Assembly: GCA_036377415.1 (NCBI GenBank)
Contig: DASUYK010000018.1
Span: 1-46,732, forward strand
Length of the DNA: 46,732 nucleotides
Direction of reading: 5' to 3'
DNA from: DASUPK01 sp036377415
GTDB lineage: Bacteria > Actinomycetota > Thermoleophilia > Solirubrobacterales > 70-9
In this document: piece after piece, positions 40,366-46,732 of the stretch
How positions within the stretch are numbered: position 1 is the stretch's first letter
Layout of the letters: each line of letters starts with the position of its first letter
Program-made: the position numbers and the translations under genes
The notes under the pieces: generated by a model
What the model was told of the DNA's origin: nothing
Database searches by the model: none
Seen by the model: only the letters and a program-made list of their open reading frames with translations

Positions 40366-40961
40366 TTACCTCCCGACGAAGATCCGGACAGGGGTGCCCG
40401 GCGGCACGGTATCTCCCTTCGCCGGCCTCTGCCCGACGACCTTGCCGCGCTTCCTTCCTGACGCCTTCCGCATCTTCACCTTGACGCCGCACCGGCGGCG
40501 CTGAGGTCGTACTGGCGATGAGGTTGGCGGGGAGGAACTTCCCGCCCGCGGCCTGGAGGCCAATCGTCTCCCCCTCCCCGATCTCAACCGAAGCGGGGTA
40601 GCTATAGATCGTGTCGGTGCTCGCCGGGATCGCCGTGGGGGCCCGGTGCGGTTGCGTAGGCGAAGTAGGTGAAGCCGCCCTCGAGGGTCAAGACGCGCAG
40701 CGAATAGAGCGTCCCCGCCTCCCTCGACCGAACCGACCAGGAGGTGATCCGCCCGTTGACGGGCGACTCCAGCGGATGCGAGGATTCCCCCCCCAAGGCG
40801 CGCTGCACCCCGAGCACACCCGCGCCGCAACAGGAGAACTCGTAAGGCTCCTGAAGGGCGCTGCCGATCTTCATCGACTCGGCCCGCGCAGCGCCGGGCG
40901 CCACCCAAGCCGAGGCCAAAGCCAGGACTGCGGTCGGAGTGGCGATCCTTCGGCGGCTCAT
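40366..40961 (-). pseudogene. secreted PASTA-like protein gene with two apparent frameshifts
   Basis: The gene starts at ATG 40961 ('aggggagtg' upstream) with a signal peptide ending 'APGAARA'. Frame 1 runs through 'EFSCCGAGVLGVQRALGG' to 'FTYFAYATAPGP', then hits a stop. The protein continues in frame 2 (IPASTDTIYSYPASVEIGEG... 'LQAAGGKFLPANLIAS') and then in frame 3 to a PASTA-like end ('GDTVPPGTPVRIFVGR'). The first shift fits one extra G in the five-G run at 40637-40641; the second lies near 40490-40502 in GC repeats. Either two assembly indels or a real pseudogene; the flanking protein sequence looks well preserved. Confidence 0.65.
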
Positions 40962-41062
40962 CACTCCCCTGTGGTCGTCTTCCTCGGACCTGCCGATCAT
41001 CCCCTTCACGGGACGGGATTCAACGCCGGCCTCTCATCCGTCCGCGGCTCGTAGCCGACTTT

Positions 41063-42016
41063 CTACTGGACCTGTACGTCCTTTCCGGCGCCCCCCTTGA
41101 GCTTGTCCTTGCCGGGCCCGCCTTTCAGGATGTCCTTGCCGGCCTGCCCGAGCAGCTTGTCCTTGCCCTTGCCGCCAAGGAGCTTGTCGTTGCCGGGACC
41201 GCCGCAGATGGTGTCGTTTCCGGCGAGGCCCTTTATCACGTCCTTGCCGCTCTGACCCGCGATCACATCGGTAGCCGGGGTGCCCGAGATTTTGTCGGCG
41301 CCGTTGGTGCCCGAGATAGTGATCGGCTTGCCGCCGCAGACACTGGTCCCACCGGGTGGGATCTGTGGGCAGACTGTCTCCGTCGGCGGCGTGGCGTTGT
41401 TCCGCGGGGGATTCGTCGAGAGGGCGAAGTCCGCGGCGCTGGTGTTGCTGTCGTCGGCCGGGTCGAGCGCCGTCGCGCATCCCCTGGTGATCCCCCGCTC
41501 AAGCGTGGACTCGAACGGCGTCTGGACGGCTGGTGTCCCGGCGGACGGGATGCTCCCGGTGAAGTTGCCGTATGCGACGCAGTCGATCGGCGTATACGTC
41601 GGCGGGTTGTTTTCCGTGTAGCAGACGGCTCCGTCCATACCCGTCATCTGAAGGTCGTTAACGGGTGCGACATAGTCAGCCGTGACGCCAGCAGGGGTGA
41701 ACAGGCTGCTGATCAGGATTGTCCTCTGGTTCTCTCCGTTCGGCGCGTTCGGGGTGTCGTTCCGGGGGGTGATCACGTAGAGGGAGGATTGGGAGCCGTC
41801 GGGGAAGAAGGTACGGATCACCTTTCCCGCGACCTGGTTCTCACCGGCCGCGTACATCTGGAGCTCAACCCACTCTCCGCCGAGCACCCCGGTCGACGGG
41901 TGGATTTGGCGAATGAGGTTCTGATGGTATGCCGCGCCCGCCGTCGAGGACCAAGCAAGCATCCCGACGGTTGCGAGCGCTGCAGCGACGACGATCCAAG
42001 CCAGACGGCGGTTCAT
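41063..42016 (-). CDS. secreted protein with RTX-type calcium-binding repeats
   Basis: 317 aa, ATG with 'gagggagaagga' upstream. A signal peptide (cleavage near 'TAGAA') leads a beta-rich domain ('GEWVELQMYAAGENQVAGKVI') that resembles lamin-tail-like secreted modules, then a C-terminal run of nonapeptide repeats of the GGxGxDxLxG type ('SGTNGADKISGT', 'GGPGNDKLLGGKGKDKLLG'). Such repeats bind Ca and fold into beta-rolls outside the cell. Many repeat Asp are replaced by Lys pairs. Role unknown; probably adhesion or surface structure. Confidence 0.82.
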   Translation of the reverse strand: MNRRLAWIVVAAALATVGMLAWSSTAGAAYHQNLIRQIHPSTGVLGGEWVELQMYAAGENQVAGKVIRTFFPDGSQSSLYVITPRNDTPNAPNGENQRTILISSLFTPAGVTADYVAPVNDLQMTGMDGAVCYTENNPPTYTPIDCVAYGNFTGSIPSAGTPAVQTPFESTLERGITRGCATALDPADDSNTSAADFALSTNPPRNNATPPTETVCPQIPPGGTSVCGGKPITISGTNGADKISGTPATDVIAGQSGKDVIKGLAGNDTICGGPGNDKLLGGKGKDKLLGQAGKDILKGGPGKDKLKGGAGKDVQVQ

Positions 42017-42133
42017 TCCTTCTCCCTCTTTCTCGCTCTTAGTGGGTGGGCGATCCTCTCAGATCCCCCTAACCCGTGCAATCGGCGCAAAGAGCGGTGT
42101 CCCTGGGCTCGGCGCCGGAAATCCAGTCACGGC

Positions 42134-42139
42134 TACCCT
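42134..42139 (+). promoter_or_regulatory. -10 hexamer TACCCT of a leaderless promoter for ispG
   Basis: TACCCT ends 7 bases before GTG 42146; no Shine-Dalgarno sequence is present. Confidence 0.5.
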
Positions 42140-42145
42140 GTCTTC

Positions 42146-43456
42146 GTGGCCTCGAAGCGGCAGATCTTCGTGCGTGACGTTCCCGTCGGGGGCGGCGCTC
42201 CCGTCGCCGTGCAGACGATGTGCAAGACGGAGACGGCCAACCTCGAGGCGACGATGGATCAGATCCGCACCGTCGCCGACGCGGGCGCCGACCTCGTCCG
42301 CGTCGCGGTGCCGCGCGACAAGGACGTCGAGGCGCTCCGGACGATCGTGAAGGAATCGCCGATCCCGGTGATCGCGGACATCCACTTCAATCACACCCTG
42401 GCGCTGAAGGCGATCGACGCCGGCGCCGACTGCATCCGCCTCAATCCGGGGAACATCGGCGGCCCGGAGAAGGTCGCCGAGGTCGCCGAGCGGGCGACGG
42501 CGAAGAACGTTCCGATGCGAATCGGCGTCAACTCGGGGTCGCTGCCCAAGCACCTCCACGCGCTCGAGCGCGAGAACCCGGTCGAGGCCCTCGTCCAGGC
42601 GGCGGTCGAGTTCGTCGAGCTGATGGAGCGCCTCGAGTTCGAGAACTTCAAGGTCTCGATCAAGTCGACGAACGTGCCGAACACGATCGCCTCGAACCGG
42701 CTGCTTGCGGAGAAGGTCCCGTACCCGATCCACCTCGGGATCACCGAGGCGGGGACGAAGTGGTCCGGCTCGCTCAAGTCCTCCGTCGGACTGGGCACGC
42801 TGCTCGCGGACGGGATCGGGGACACGATCCGGATCAGCCTCTCGACCTTCCACGCGGAAGAGGAGGTGAAGGTCGCCTGGGAGATCCTCAAGGCGCTCCA
42901 GCTCCGCGAGCGGGGACCGGTCCTGATCGCCTGCCCGACCTGCGGCCGGCTCCAGTTCGACATGGACACGGTCGTCACCGAGATCGAGCAGCGCCTCGAG
43001 GCCTACACCGAACCGGTCGAGGTCGCCGTTCTCGGCTGCGCCGTGAACGGGATCGGCGAGGCCTCGCACGCGGACTTCGGGATCACGGGGGCGAAGGATG
43101 AGGGCCTGATCTTCGCCCATGGCAAGCCTCTGCGGAAGGTTCCGCAGGCCGAGCTTGTCGATGCGCTGTTCGCGGAGATCGACCGCTCGCTGGACCGGGG
43201 CAAGGTCCAGGTCGACGAGGAGAAGTCGCGCGAGGGCGCCGACTGGCTCGCGAAGATCGAGGAGGAGAACGCCGGCGAGCTCACCCCCGAGCGGATCGCC
43301 CAGATGGAGGCGGAGGCAGCCGACAGCGACGAGGCCGACATCACCGGCCCCGATCTCGCCGACGGCGAGCCCTACCTGAAGCCCGTGAAGGGTAAGCGCG
43401 TCGAGCTCGACGAGGAGGCCTCGCCGACGGCGGGCCGCCGCTTCACGCGGGCGTAG
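42146..43456 (+). CDS. ispG: 4-hydroxy-3-methylbut-2-en-1-yl diphosphate synthase IspG (GcpE)
   Basis: 436 aa from GTG 42146; the frame stays open far upstream but homology begins here. It converts MEcPP to HMBPP in the MEP pathway using a 4Fe-4S cluster. The cluster Cys are in 'ACPTCGRLQFD' and 'VLGCAVNGIGEA'; other landmarks are 'RQIFVRDVPVGGGAPVAVQ', 'IADIHFNHTLALKA', 'CIRLNPGNIGG' and 'HLGITEAGTKWSG'. The last 70 or so residues are an acidic extension (EEENAGELTPER..., DSDEADITGPD) beyond the usual IspG end; its role is unknown. Confidence 0.95.
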   Translation: MASKRQIFVRDVPVGGGAPVAVQTMCKTETANLEATMDQIRTVADAGADLVRVAVPRDKDVEALRTIVKESPIPVIADIHFNHTLALKAIDAGADCIRLNPGNIGGPEKVAEVAERATAKNVPMRIGVNSGSLPKHLHALERENPVEALVQAAVEFVELMERLEFENFKVSIKSTNVPNTIASNRLLAEKVPYPIHLGITEAGTKWSGSLKSSVGLGTLLADGIGDTIRISLSTFHAEEEVKVAWEILKALQLRERGPVLIACPTCGRLQFDMDTVVTEIEQRLEAYTEPVEVAVLGCAVNGIGEASHADFGITGAKDEGLIFAHGKPLRKVPQAELVDALFAEIDRSLDRGKVQVDEEKSREGADWLAKIEEENAGELTPERIAQMEAEAADSDEADITGPDLADGEPYLKPVKGKRVELDEEASPTAGRRFTRA

Positions 43457-43468
43457 CAGGTCTTGGCC

Positions 43469-43496
43469 ATCTGACCACACGATGGTGTGGTCAGAT
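43469..43496. terminator. perfect 12-bp hairpin after ispG
   Basis: ATCTGACCACAC (43469-43480), loop gatg, GTGTGGTCAGAT (43485-43496). It begins 13 bases after the ispG stop. No T-tract follows. It lies between convergent units and could terminate either strand. Confidence 0.6.
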
Positions 43497-43504
43497 CGCC
43501 CAAA

Positions 43505-43657
43505 TCACCGGACGGCGGCGGTTCGCCTTCGGCCGTCGGCGAGCGCTCTCTTCGCGGCCTTCGTCGGCTTGATCAGCAGGGAAAGCGGGCCCCGGGCCGC
43601 GCCGCCGCGTTTCGGCTTCACCTTCTTGACACCGAAGGCGGACGTGGGCTCGATCTC
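43505..43657 (-). pseudogene. possible C-terminal remnant of a secreted-protein gene
   Basis: Just downstream of the proS stop, on the same strand, the frame reads 'TSAFGVKKVKPKRGG...SLLIKPTKAAKRALADGRR' before a stop. The 'KPTKAAKRAL' part resembles the ends of Ig-like domains in secreted proteins of this bacterial class. No start or N-terminal part is present, so it looks like a decayed fragment. Weak evidence. Confidence 0.25.
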
Positions 43658-43659
43658 GG

Positions 43660-45168
43660 CTAGTACGCCTTCGCGAAGATCGCCACGACCTTCGCCGGAT
43701 CGCCGGAGATCACGCATCTGGCGTGGAGAGGGAGCTCGGCGTCGAAGGGGATGCAGCGGACGCTGACCCCGTACTCGGTCATCGTCTCCTCGGTCGCCGG
43801 GTCCTCGCTCCAGGGGGCGCGAACGAAGCCGCCGGAATCGGTCTCCTCGCCGGAGAAGAACTCGCGGAACCCTTCGAGTTCGGCGATGTCGTCGCGCGTG
43901 CGCTCCCGCAACCGCTTGCTCGCCTCCTCGAAGTATCCGGTCTGGATCTGCTCGAGCACTTCGGCCACCGCCTCGGCGGCGCCCTCACGCGGAATCGCCT
44001 TGCGGGCGAGCTCTGGGTCGTCGCGGCGGGTCACCGTGACCACGCCCTGCTCGATGTCGCGCCCACCGAGTTCGATCACGAGCGGGGCGCCCTTGCGGAT
44101 CCACTCCCAGCGCTTCTCGGCCGGCTTGCGGTCGCGCGAGTCGATCTCCGCCCGGATCGGCGATCCGGCCCAGCTCGCGCCGACCAGCTCCTTCCTGAGG
44201 CCGCCGGCGGCCTCGAGCACCGGGGCGGGGTCGTCCCTGGTGATCGGCACGATCTTCACCTGGCTCGGCGCGACCCGCGGCGGGAGGCGCAACCCGTTGT
44301 CGTCCGCGTGCGTCATCACGACCGCTCCCATCATCCGGGTGGAGAGGCCCCACGAGGTCGTGTAGGCCAGCCTGCGCTCGCCGTCCTCCGCGCTGAACTC
44401 CATCTCCATCGCCCTGGAGAAGTTCTGGCCCAGGTAGTGCGAGGTGCCGGACTGAAGCGCCTTGCCGTCCTGCATCATCGCCTCGATCGTCAGGCTGCTC
44501 TCGGCTCCCGGAAAGCGCTCGCTCTCCGGCTTCTCTCCCGGAACCACCGGGATCGCGAGCACGGATTCGGCGAACTCGCGGTAGACCTCGAGCATCCGCC
44601 GCGTCTCCTCGACGGCCTCCTCCTCGGATGCGTGCGCGGTGTGCCCCTCCTGCCAGAGGAACTCGGTCGTACGGAGGAGGACTCGCGGGCGAAGCTCCCA
44701 GCGGACGACGTTCGCCCACTGGTTGATCATCAGGGGCAGGTCGCGGTAGGAGCTGATCCACTTCGCGAAGGAGCGGCCGATGATCGTCTCCGAGGTGGGG
44801 CGGACGATCAGCGGCTCGGGCAGCTCGGCGGCGGGGTGGAGGGCTCCGTCGGACCCCTTCTCGAGCCGGTGGTGGGTGACCACCGCCATCTCCTTCGCAA
44901 AGCCCTCGACGTGCTTCGCCTCCTCCTCCAGGTAGCTGAGCGGGATGAACAGCGGGAAGTACGCGTTCGAGGCGCCGGTCGCCTTGATCGCCTCGTCGAG
45001 ATGACGCTGCATTCGCTCCCATAGGCCCCAGCCCCATGGACGGATCACCATGCAGCCGCGCACGTGGTCCAGCTCCGCGACCTCCGCGTCGCGGACGACG
45101 CTCTGGAACCACTGAGGGAAGTCCTCAGCGCGCGTCGGTGAGATCCCGGTTTTCGCCTTTCCTTCCAT
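43660..45168 (-). CDS. proS: prolyl-tRNA synthetase, archaeal/eukaryal-type
   Basis: 502 aa from ATG 45168. It charges tRNA-Pro. Class II motifs: motif 1 region 'RGCMVIRPWGWGLWERMQ', 'ATGASNAYFPLFIP', motif 2 'PTSETIIGRSFAKWISSYRDLP' with 'RWELRPRVLLRTTEFLWQEG', and motif 3 'WGLSTRMMGAVVMTHADDNG'. The bacterial editing insertion is missing and the anticodon domain is followed by the zinc-domain-like C-terminal part ending in a Tyr ('IFAKAY'), which is the archaeal/eukaryal-type arrangement (ProS type 3), also found in some actinobacteria. Divergent from the phosphatidyltransferase with 11 bp between start codons. Confidence 0.95.
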   Translation of the reverse strand: MEGKAKTGISPTRAEDFPQWFQSVVRDAEVAELDHVRGCMVIRPWGWGLWERMQRHLDEAIKATGASNAYFPLFIPLSYLEEEAKHVEGFAKEMAVVTHHRLEKGSDGALHPAAELPEPLIVRPTSETIIGRSFAKWISSYRDLPLMINQWANVVRWELRPRVLLRTTEFLWQEGHTAHASEEEAVEETRRMLEVYREFAESVLAIPVVPGEKPESERFPGAESSLTIEAMMQDGKALQSGTSHYLGQNFSRAMEMEFSAEDGERRLAYTTSWGLSTRMMGAVVMTHADDNGLRLPPRVAPSQVKIVPITRDDPAPVLEAAGGLRKELVGASWAGSPIRAEIDSRDRKPAEKRWEWIRKGAPLVIELGGRDIEQGVVTVTRRDDPELARKAIPREGAAEAVAEVLEQIQTGYFEEASKRLRERTRDDIAELEGFREFFSGEETDSGGFVRAPWSEDPATEETMTEYGVSVRCIPFDAELPLHARCVISGDPAKVVAIFAKAY

Positions 45169-45173
45169 ATGCT
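45168..45173 (+). promoter_or_regulatory. -10 hexamer TATGCT of a leaderless promoter
   Basis: TATGCT ends 7 bases before ATG 45180. It overlaps the proS start codon on the opposite strand. Confidence 0.45.
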
Positions 45174-45179
45174 CGCCTG

Positions 45180-45824
45180 ATGGGCCGTCGCCCCGACCAA
45201 TCCTTTCGCATCGACGAGAAGAGAACGGGCTTCCGTCGTCAGATCGGGCTGGATCGCTCGGGCCCGCCACCTCGGCAGACGCGTCCCGGGCAGCCGCTTA
45301 GACCCTGGACTCTGCCGAATCTGGTCGGCTATCTGCGCCTCGCCGCCCTGCCGGTCTTCCTGTACCTGGCGTTCGAATCGGGGGACGGGAGGGACGCCGC
45401 CGCCGCAGTGATCTTCTGGCTGATCGCCGCGGGCGATTACGTCGACGGGTTCCTGGCCCGCGCGACCGGCCAGTACAGCCGCATGGGGGCGCTGCTCGAC
45501 CCCGTTGTCGACCGGTTGACGATCCTGAGCGGGGCCGCGGTCTGCTGGCACTTCGAGCTGCTGCCGCGCTGGGCACTGGCCCTGCTCGCGGCCCGCGAGC
45601 TGATCACGCTGCTCCTCGCCGAGATCGCGCTGCGGCGCGGCCAGGAGATCCGGGTCAACTGGCTCGGCCGCGTCGCCGTCTTCCCGACGATGGCCGCGAT
45701 CTTCTTCGCGATGGTCTCCGCGAGCGTCGTCTGGGACGCGATGCTGATCCTCGGCGTCGTACTCGGGATCCTCGGCACGATCGCCTACGTGCGAACGGGG
45801 ATGCGGGAGCATGCAACCGCCTGA
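45180..45824 (+). CDS. CDP-alcohol phosphatidyltransferase (PgsA-like)
   Basis: 214 aa from ATG 45180. A polar 45-residue N-terminus precedes about five transmembrane helices. The catalytic signature D-G-x2-A-R-x8-G-x3-D-x3-D is complete in 'VDGFLARATGQYSRMGALLD' followed by PVVDR. It transfers a phosphatidyl group from CDP-diacylglycerol (made by CdsA) to an alcohol; phosphatidylglycerophosphate synthase is the most likely role, but other head groups cannot be excluded. Confidence 0.9.
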   Translation: MGRRPDQSFRIDEKRTGFRRQIGLDRSGPPPRQTRPGQPLRPWTLPNLVGYLRLAALPVFLYLAFESGDGRDAAAAVIFWLIAAGDYVDGFLARATGQYSRMGALLDPVVDRLTILSGAAVCWHFELLPRWALALLAARELITLLLAEIALRRGQEIRVNWLGRVAVFPTMAAIFFAMVSASVVWDAMLILGVVLGILGTIAYVRTGMREHATA

Positions 45825-45865
45825 CCAAAACCCTTAAGTGGCGGTTGAGACTGCCCGCGCGGACA

Positions 45866-45871
45866 TATAAT
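45866..45871 (+). promoter_or_regulatory. -10 element TATAAT of the RsiG/FHA operon
   Basis: A perfect TATAAT with TTGAGA at 45845-45850 (spacer 15). The transcript would have a leader of about 28 nt containing 'ttggaggag' before GTG 45906. Confidence 0.6.
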
Positions 45872-45905
45872 CGCTCGTCCGAGCACAGCGAGCTTGGAGG
45901 AGTTC

Positions 45906-46169
45906 GTGGAGCAGACCTTCCCCGATATCGGCTCAATGAGCGATGAGGAGCTCAGGGAGCTGATCGACAATCTGACCGCGGAGGAGCAGGAGGTGTCCTA
46001 TCGCCGCCGGATTCTCCATGGGCAGATCGACATCCTCAAGGCGGAGCTCGTCAACCGCCTGCATGAGAACCGGCCCGACACGGGAGCCCTGATCAAGGGT
46101 GACGATGTCCAGCGTCTCAGCGAAATCCTGGCGAGCCGCAGCGAGCCCCCGACCAAGCCGCCCACCTAG
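45906..46169 (+). CDS. RsiG-like c-di-GMP-binding anti-sigma factor candidate
   Basis: 87 aa from GTG 45906 with Shine-Dalgarno ggaggag (TTG 45894 is an in-frame alternative). An almost wholly helical protein. Residues 27-42 match the published RsiG c-di-GMP motif E-x3-S-x2-R-x3-Q-x3-D except that Gln is His: E27, S31, R34, H38, D42. There is a single motif copy, as in Rubrobacter-type RsiG that works as a homodimer, whereas Streptomyces RsiG has two. In that family the protein holds a WhiG-type sigma factor inactive when c-di-GMP is bound. No sigma gene lies in the window. Overlapping features with the FHA gene suggest one operon. Confidence 0.65.
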   Translation: MEQTFPDIGSMSDEELRELIDNLTAEEQEVSYRRRILHGQIDILKAELVNRLHENRPDTGALIKGDDVQRLSEILASRSEPPTKPPT

Positions 46170-46178
46170 GGGCGACCG

Positions 46179-46649
46179 ATGGCGATCCACTGCCCCGAGT
46201 GCGGGTTCGTCAACGCCGAGGGGGCGAACTACTGCCAGAAGTGCGGCGCCTACTTGTCCCGCCCGGACGGGAAGGACGAGCCGACGACGATGACCTACAC
46301 GGTCGACGAGTCCGGCGAGATGCACCAGGTGGACATCGATGAGGTCGTCGAGCGGCACGGGGCCGCCCTGGTGATCCGCTCGGGCGGCGGGCGCGCGGGA
46401 GAGAGCTTCACCCTGGAGGACGAGCGGGTCTCGATCGGACGCACCCCCGACGCGGGGGTCTTCCTCGATGACGTGACGGTCTCGCGGAACCACGCGCTCC
46501 TGGTGCGCCGCAAGGACGGGCTCTACATCGACGATCTCGGATCGCTCAACGGCACTTACGTCAACCGCCGCAGGATCGAGTCCCACCAGCTCCAAGACGG
46601 CGACGAGATCCAGATCGGCAAGTACAAGCTCAGCTACCTGGAGAGGTGA
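46179..46649 (+). CDS. zinc-ribbon and FHA-domain signalling protein (GarA-like)
   Basis: 156 aa. An N-terminal zinc ribbon ('CPECGFVNAEGANYCQKCG', four Cys) precedes a short linker and a forkhead-associated domain (about residues 60-150): 'VSIGRTPDAGVFLDDVTVSR' with the phosphothreonine-binding Arg and Ser, then 'NHALL', 'LGSLNGTYVN' and 'DGDEIQIGKYKL'. It binds phosphothreonine partners of Ser/Thr kinases. Actinobacterial GarA/OdhI proteins look like this and are often followed by a MerR-type gene, as may be the case here. Confidence 0.92.
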   Translation: MAIHCPECGFVNAEGANYCQKCGAYLSRPDGKDEPTTMTYTVDESGEMHQVDIDEVVERHGAALVIRSGGGRAGESFTLEDERVSIGRTPDAGVFLDDVTVSRNHALLVRRKDGLYIDDLGSLNGTYVNRRRIESHQLQDGDEIQIGKYKLSYLER

Positions 46650-46732
46650 TGATGGACGCCTCTCCGACACAGTTCGACCGCGAGCGCACGTCCGGCGACG
46701 GCGCGCCCTCTGACCGCAAGGCGCTCACGATC
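46649..46732 (+). CDS. start of a downstream gene, possibly MerR-type (partial)
   Basis: ATG at 46649 overlaps the FHA gene stop (TGATG). The 28 visible codons are a polar N-terminus ending 'DRKALTI' at the window edge. In actinobacteria the gene after a garA-type FHA gene is often a MerR-family regulator whose domain begins with similar 'LTIGxV', so that identity is possible, but the visible part is too short to confirm it. Confidence 0.45.
   Translation, partial: MMDASPTQFDRERTSGDGAPSDRKALTI

Noticed and set aside
41789..42145. Upstream extension of ispG by about 119 codons
   Set aside because: It overlaps the signal-peptide end of the minus-strand secreted protein. IspG homology starts at 42146 and a -10 hexamer is positioned for that start.
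44281..44300. 'aggcgcaacccgttgtcg' in proS, similar to the 3' half of the palindromic repeat
   Set aside because: The residues it encodes (DNGLRLPP) are normal ProRS family sequence, and there is no matching 5' half or GATGC flank.

Overview
The window reads as chromosomal DNA of a high-GC actinobacterium, most likely class Thermoleophilia (Solirubrobacterales or relatives). This is inferred from gene content, not from a database search: short HisG with HisZ, SepF without an adjacent ftsZ, a MurA with Asp in place of the catalytic Cys, an RsiG-type protein, an archaeal/eukaryal-type ProRS, and secreted proteins of a style common in that class. No phage, plasmid, IS element, CRISPR array or tRNA was recognised.

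Layout. 1-683: 3' end of a 23S rRNA gene, 5S rRNA and terminator. 745-1935: membrane-associated M28 peptidase. 2227-7264 (minus): an SOS mutasome operon imuB - small DUF6504-like gene - dnaE2, with a perfect LexA-type palindrome next to the imuB start. 7360-10736: small genes, including a phosphoesterase, a lipoprotein, a VOC protein, an isocitrate/isopropylmalate dehydrogenase-family enzyme and a duplicated zinc-site protein. 10737-11168: no gene; two adjacent promoter-hairpin-terminator units that look like twin small RNAs. 11169-12745 (minus): alpha/beta hydrolase and HD protein, divergent from murA. 14134-22350: hisZ-G-D-B-H-A, then a DoxX/NmrA/AraC insertion, then hisF. 22347-29281: PQQ-repeat membrane protein, a tRNA nucleotidyltransferase-like gene, then pgeF-yggS-sepF-proC-yggT-lspA-rluD. 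29491-38049: rpsB-tsf-pyrH-frr-uppS-cdsA, an adenylate cyclase and a secreted protein, then dxr-rseP. 38067-43456: OsmC, acyl-CoA synthetase, two secreted proteins (one frameshifted), ispG. 43660-46732: proS, a CDP-alcohol phosphatidyltransferase, an RsiG-like anti-sigma factor, a zinc-ribbon/FHA protein and the first codons of another gene.

How it works together. The essential backbone covers histidine synthesis, cell division and envelope (murA, sepF, uppS, cdsA, lspA), translation (rpsB, tsf, frr, proS) and isoprenoids (dxr, ispG, uppS). Genes at the heads of transcription units very often have a TANNNT hexamer 7-9 bases before the start codon and no Shine-Dalgarno sequence, which points to widespread leaderless mRNAs.

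The most unusual signals are (1) a short palindromic repeat, six clear copies, bounded by GATGC in its best copies, that lies in intergenic DNA, in the hisZ 3' end, and in frame inside both dnaE2 and imuB, where it encodes the same peptide signature ASNG...APSH; (2) the twin small-RNA locus at 10780-11100; and (3) a single-motif RsiG-like c-di-GMP anti-sigma candidate with a Gln-to-His change.
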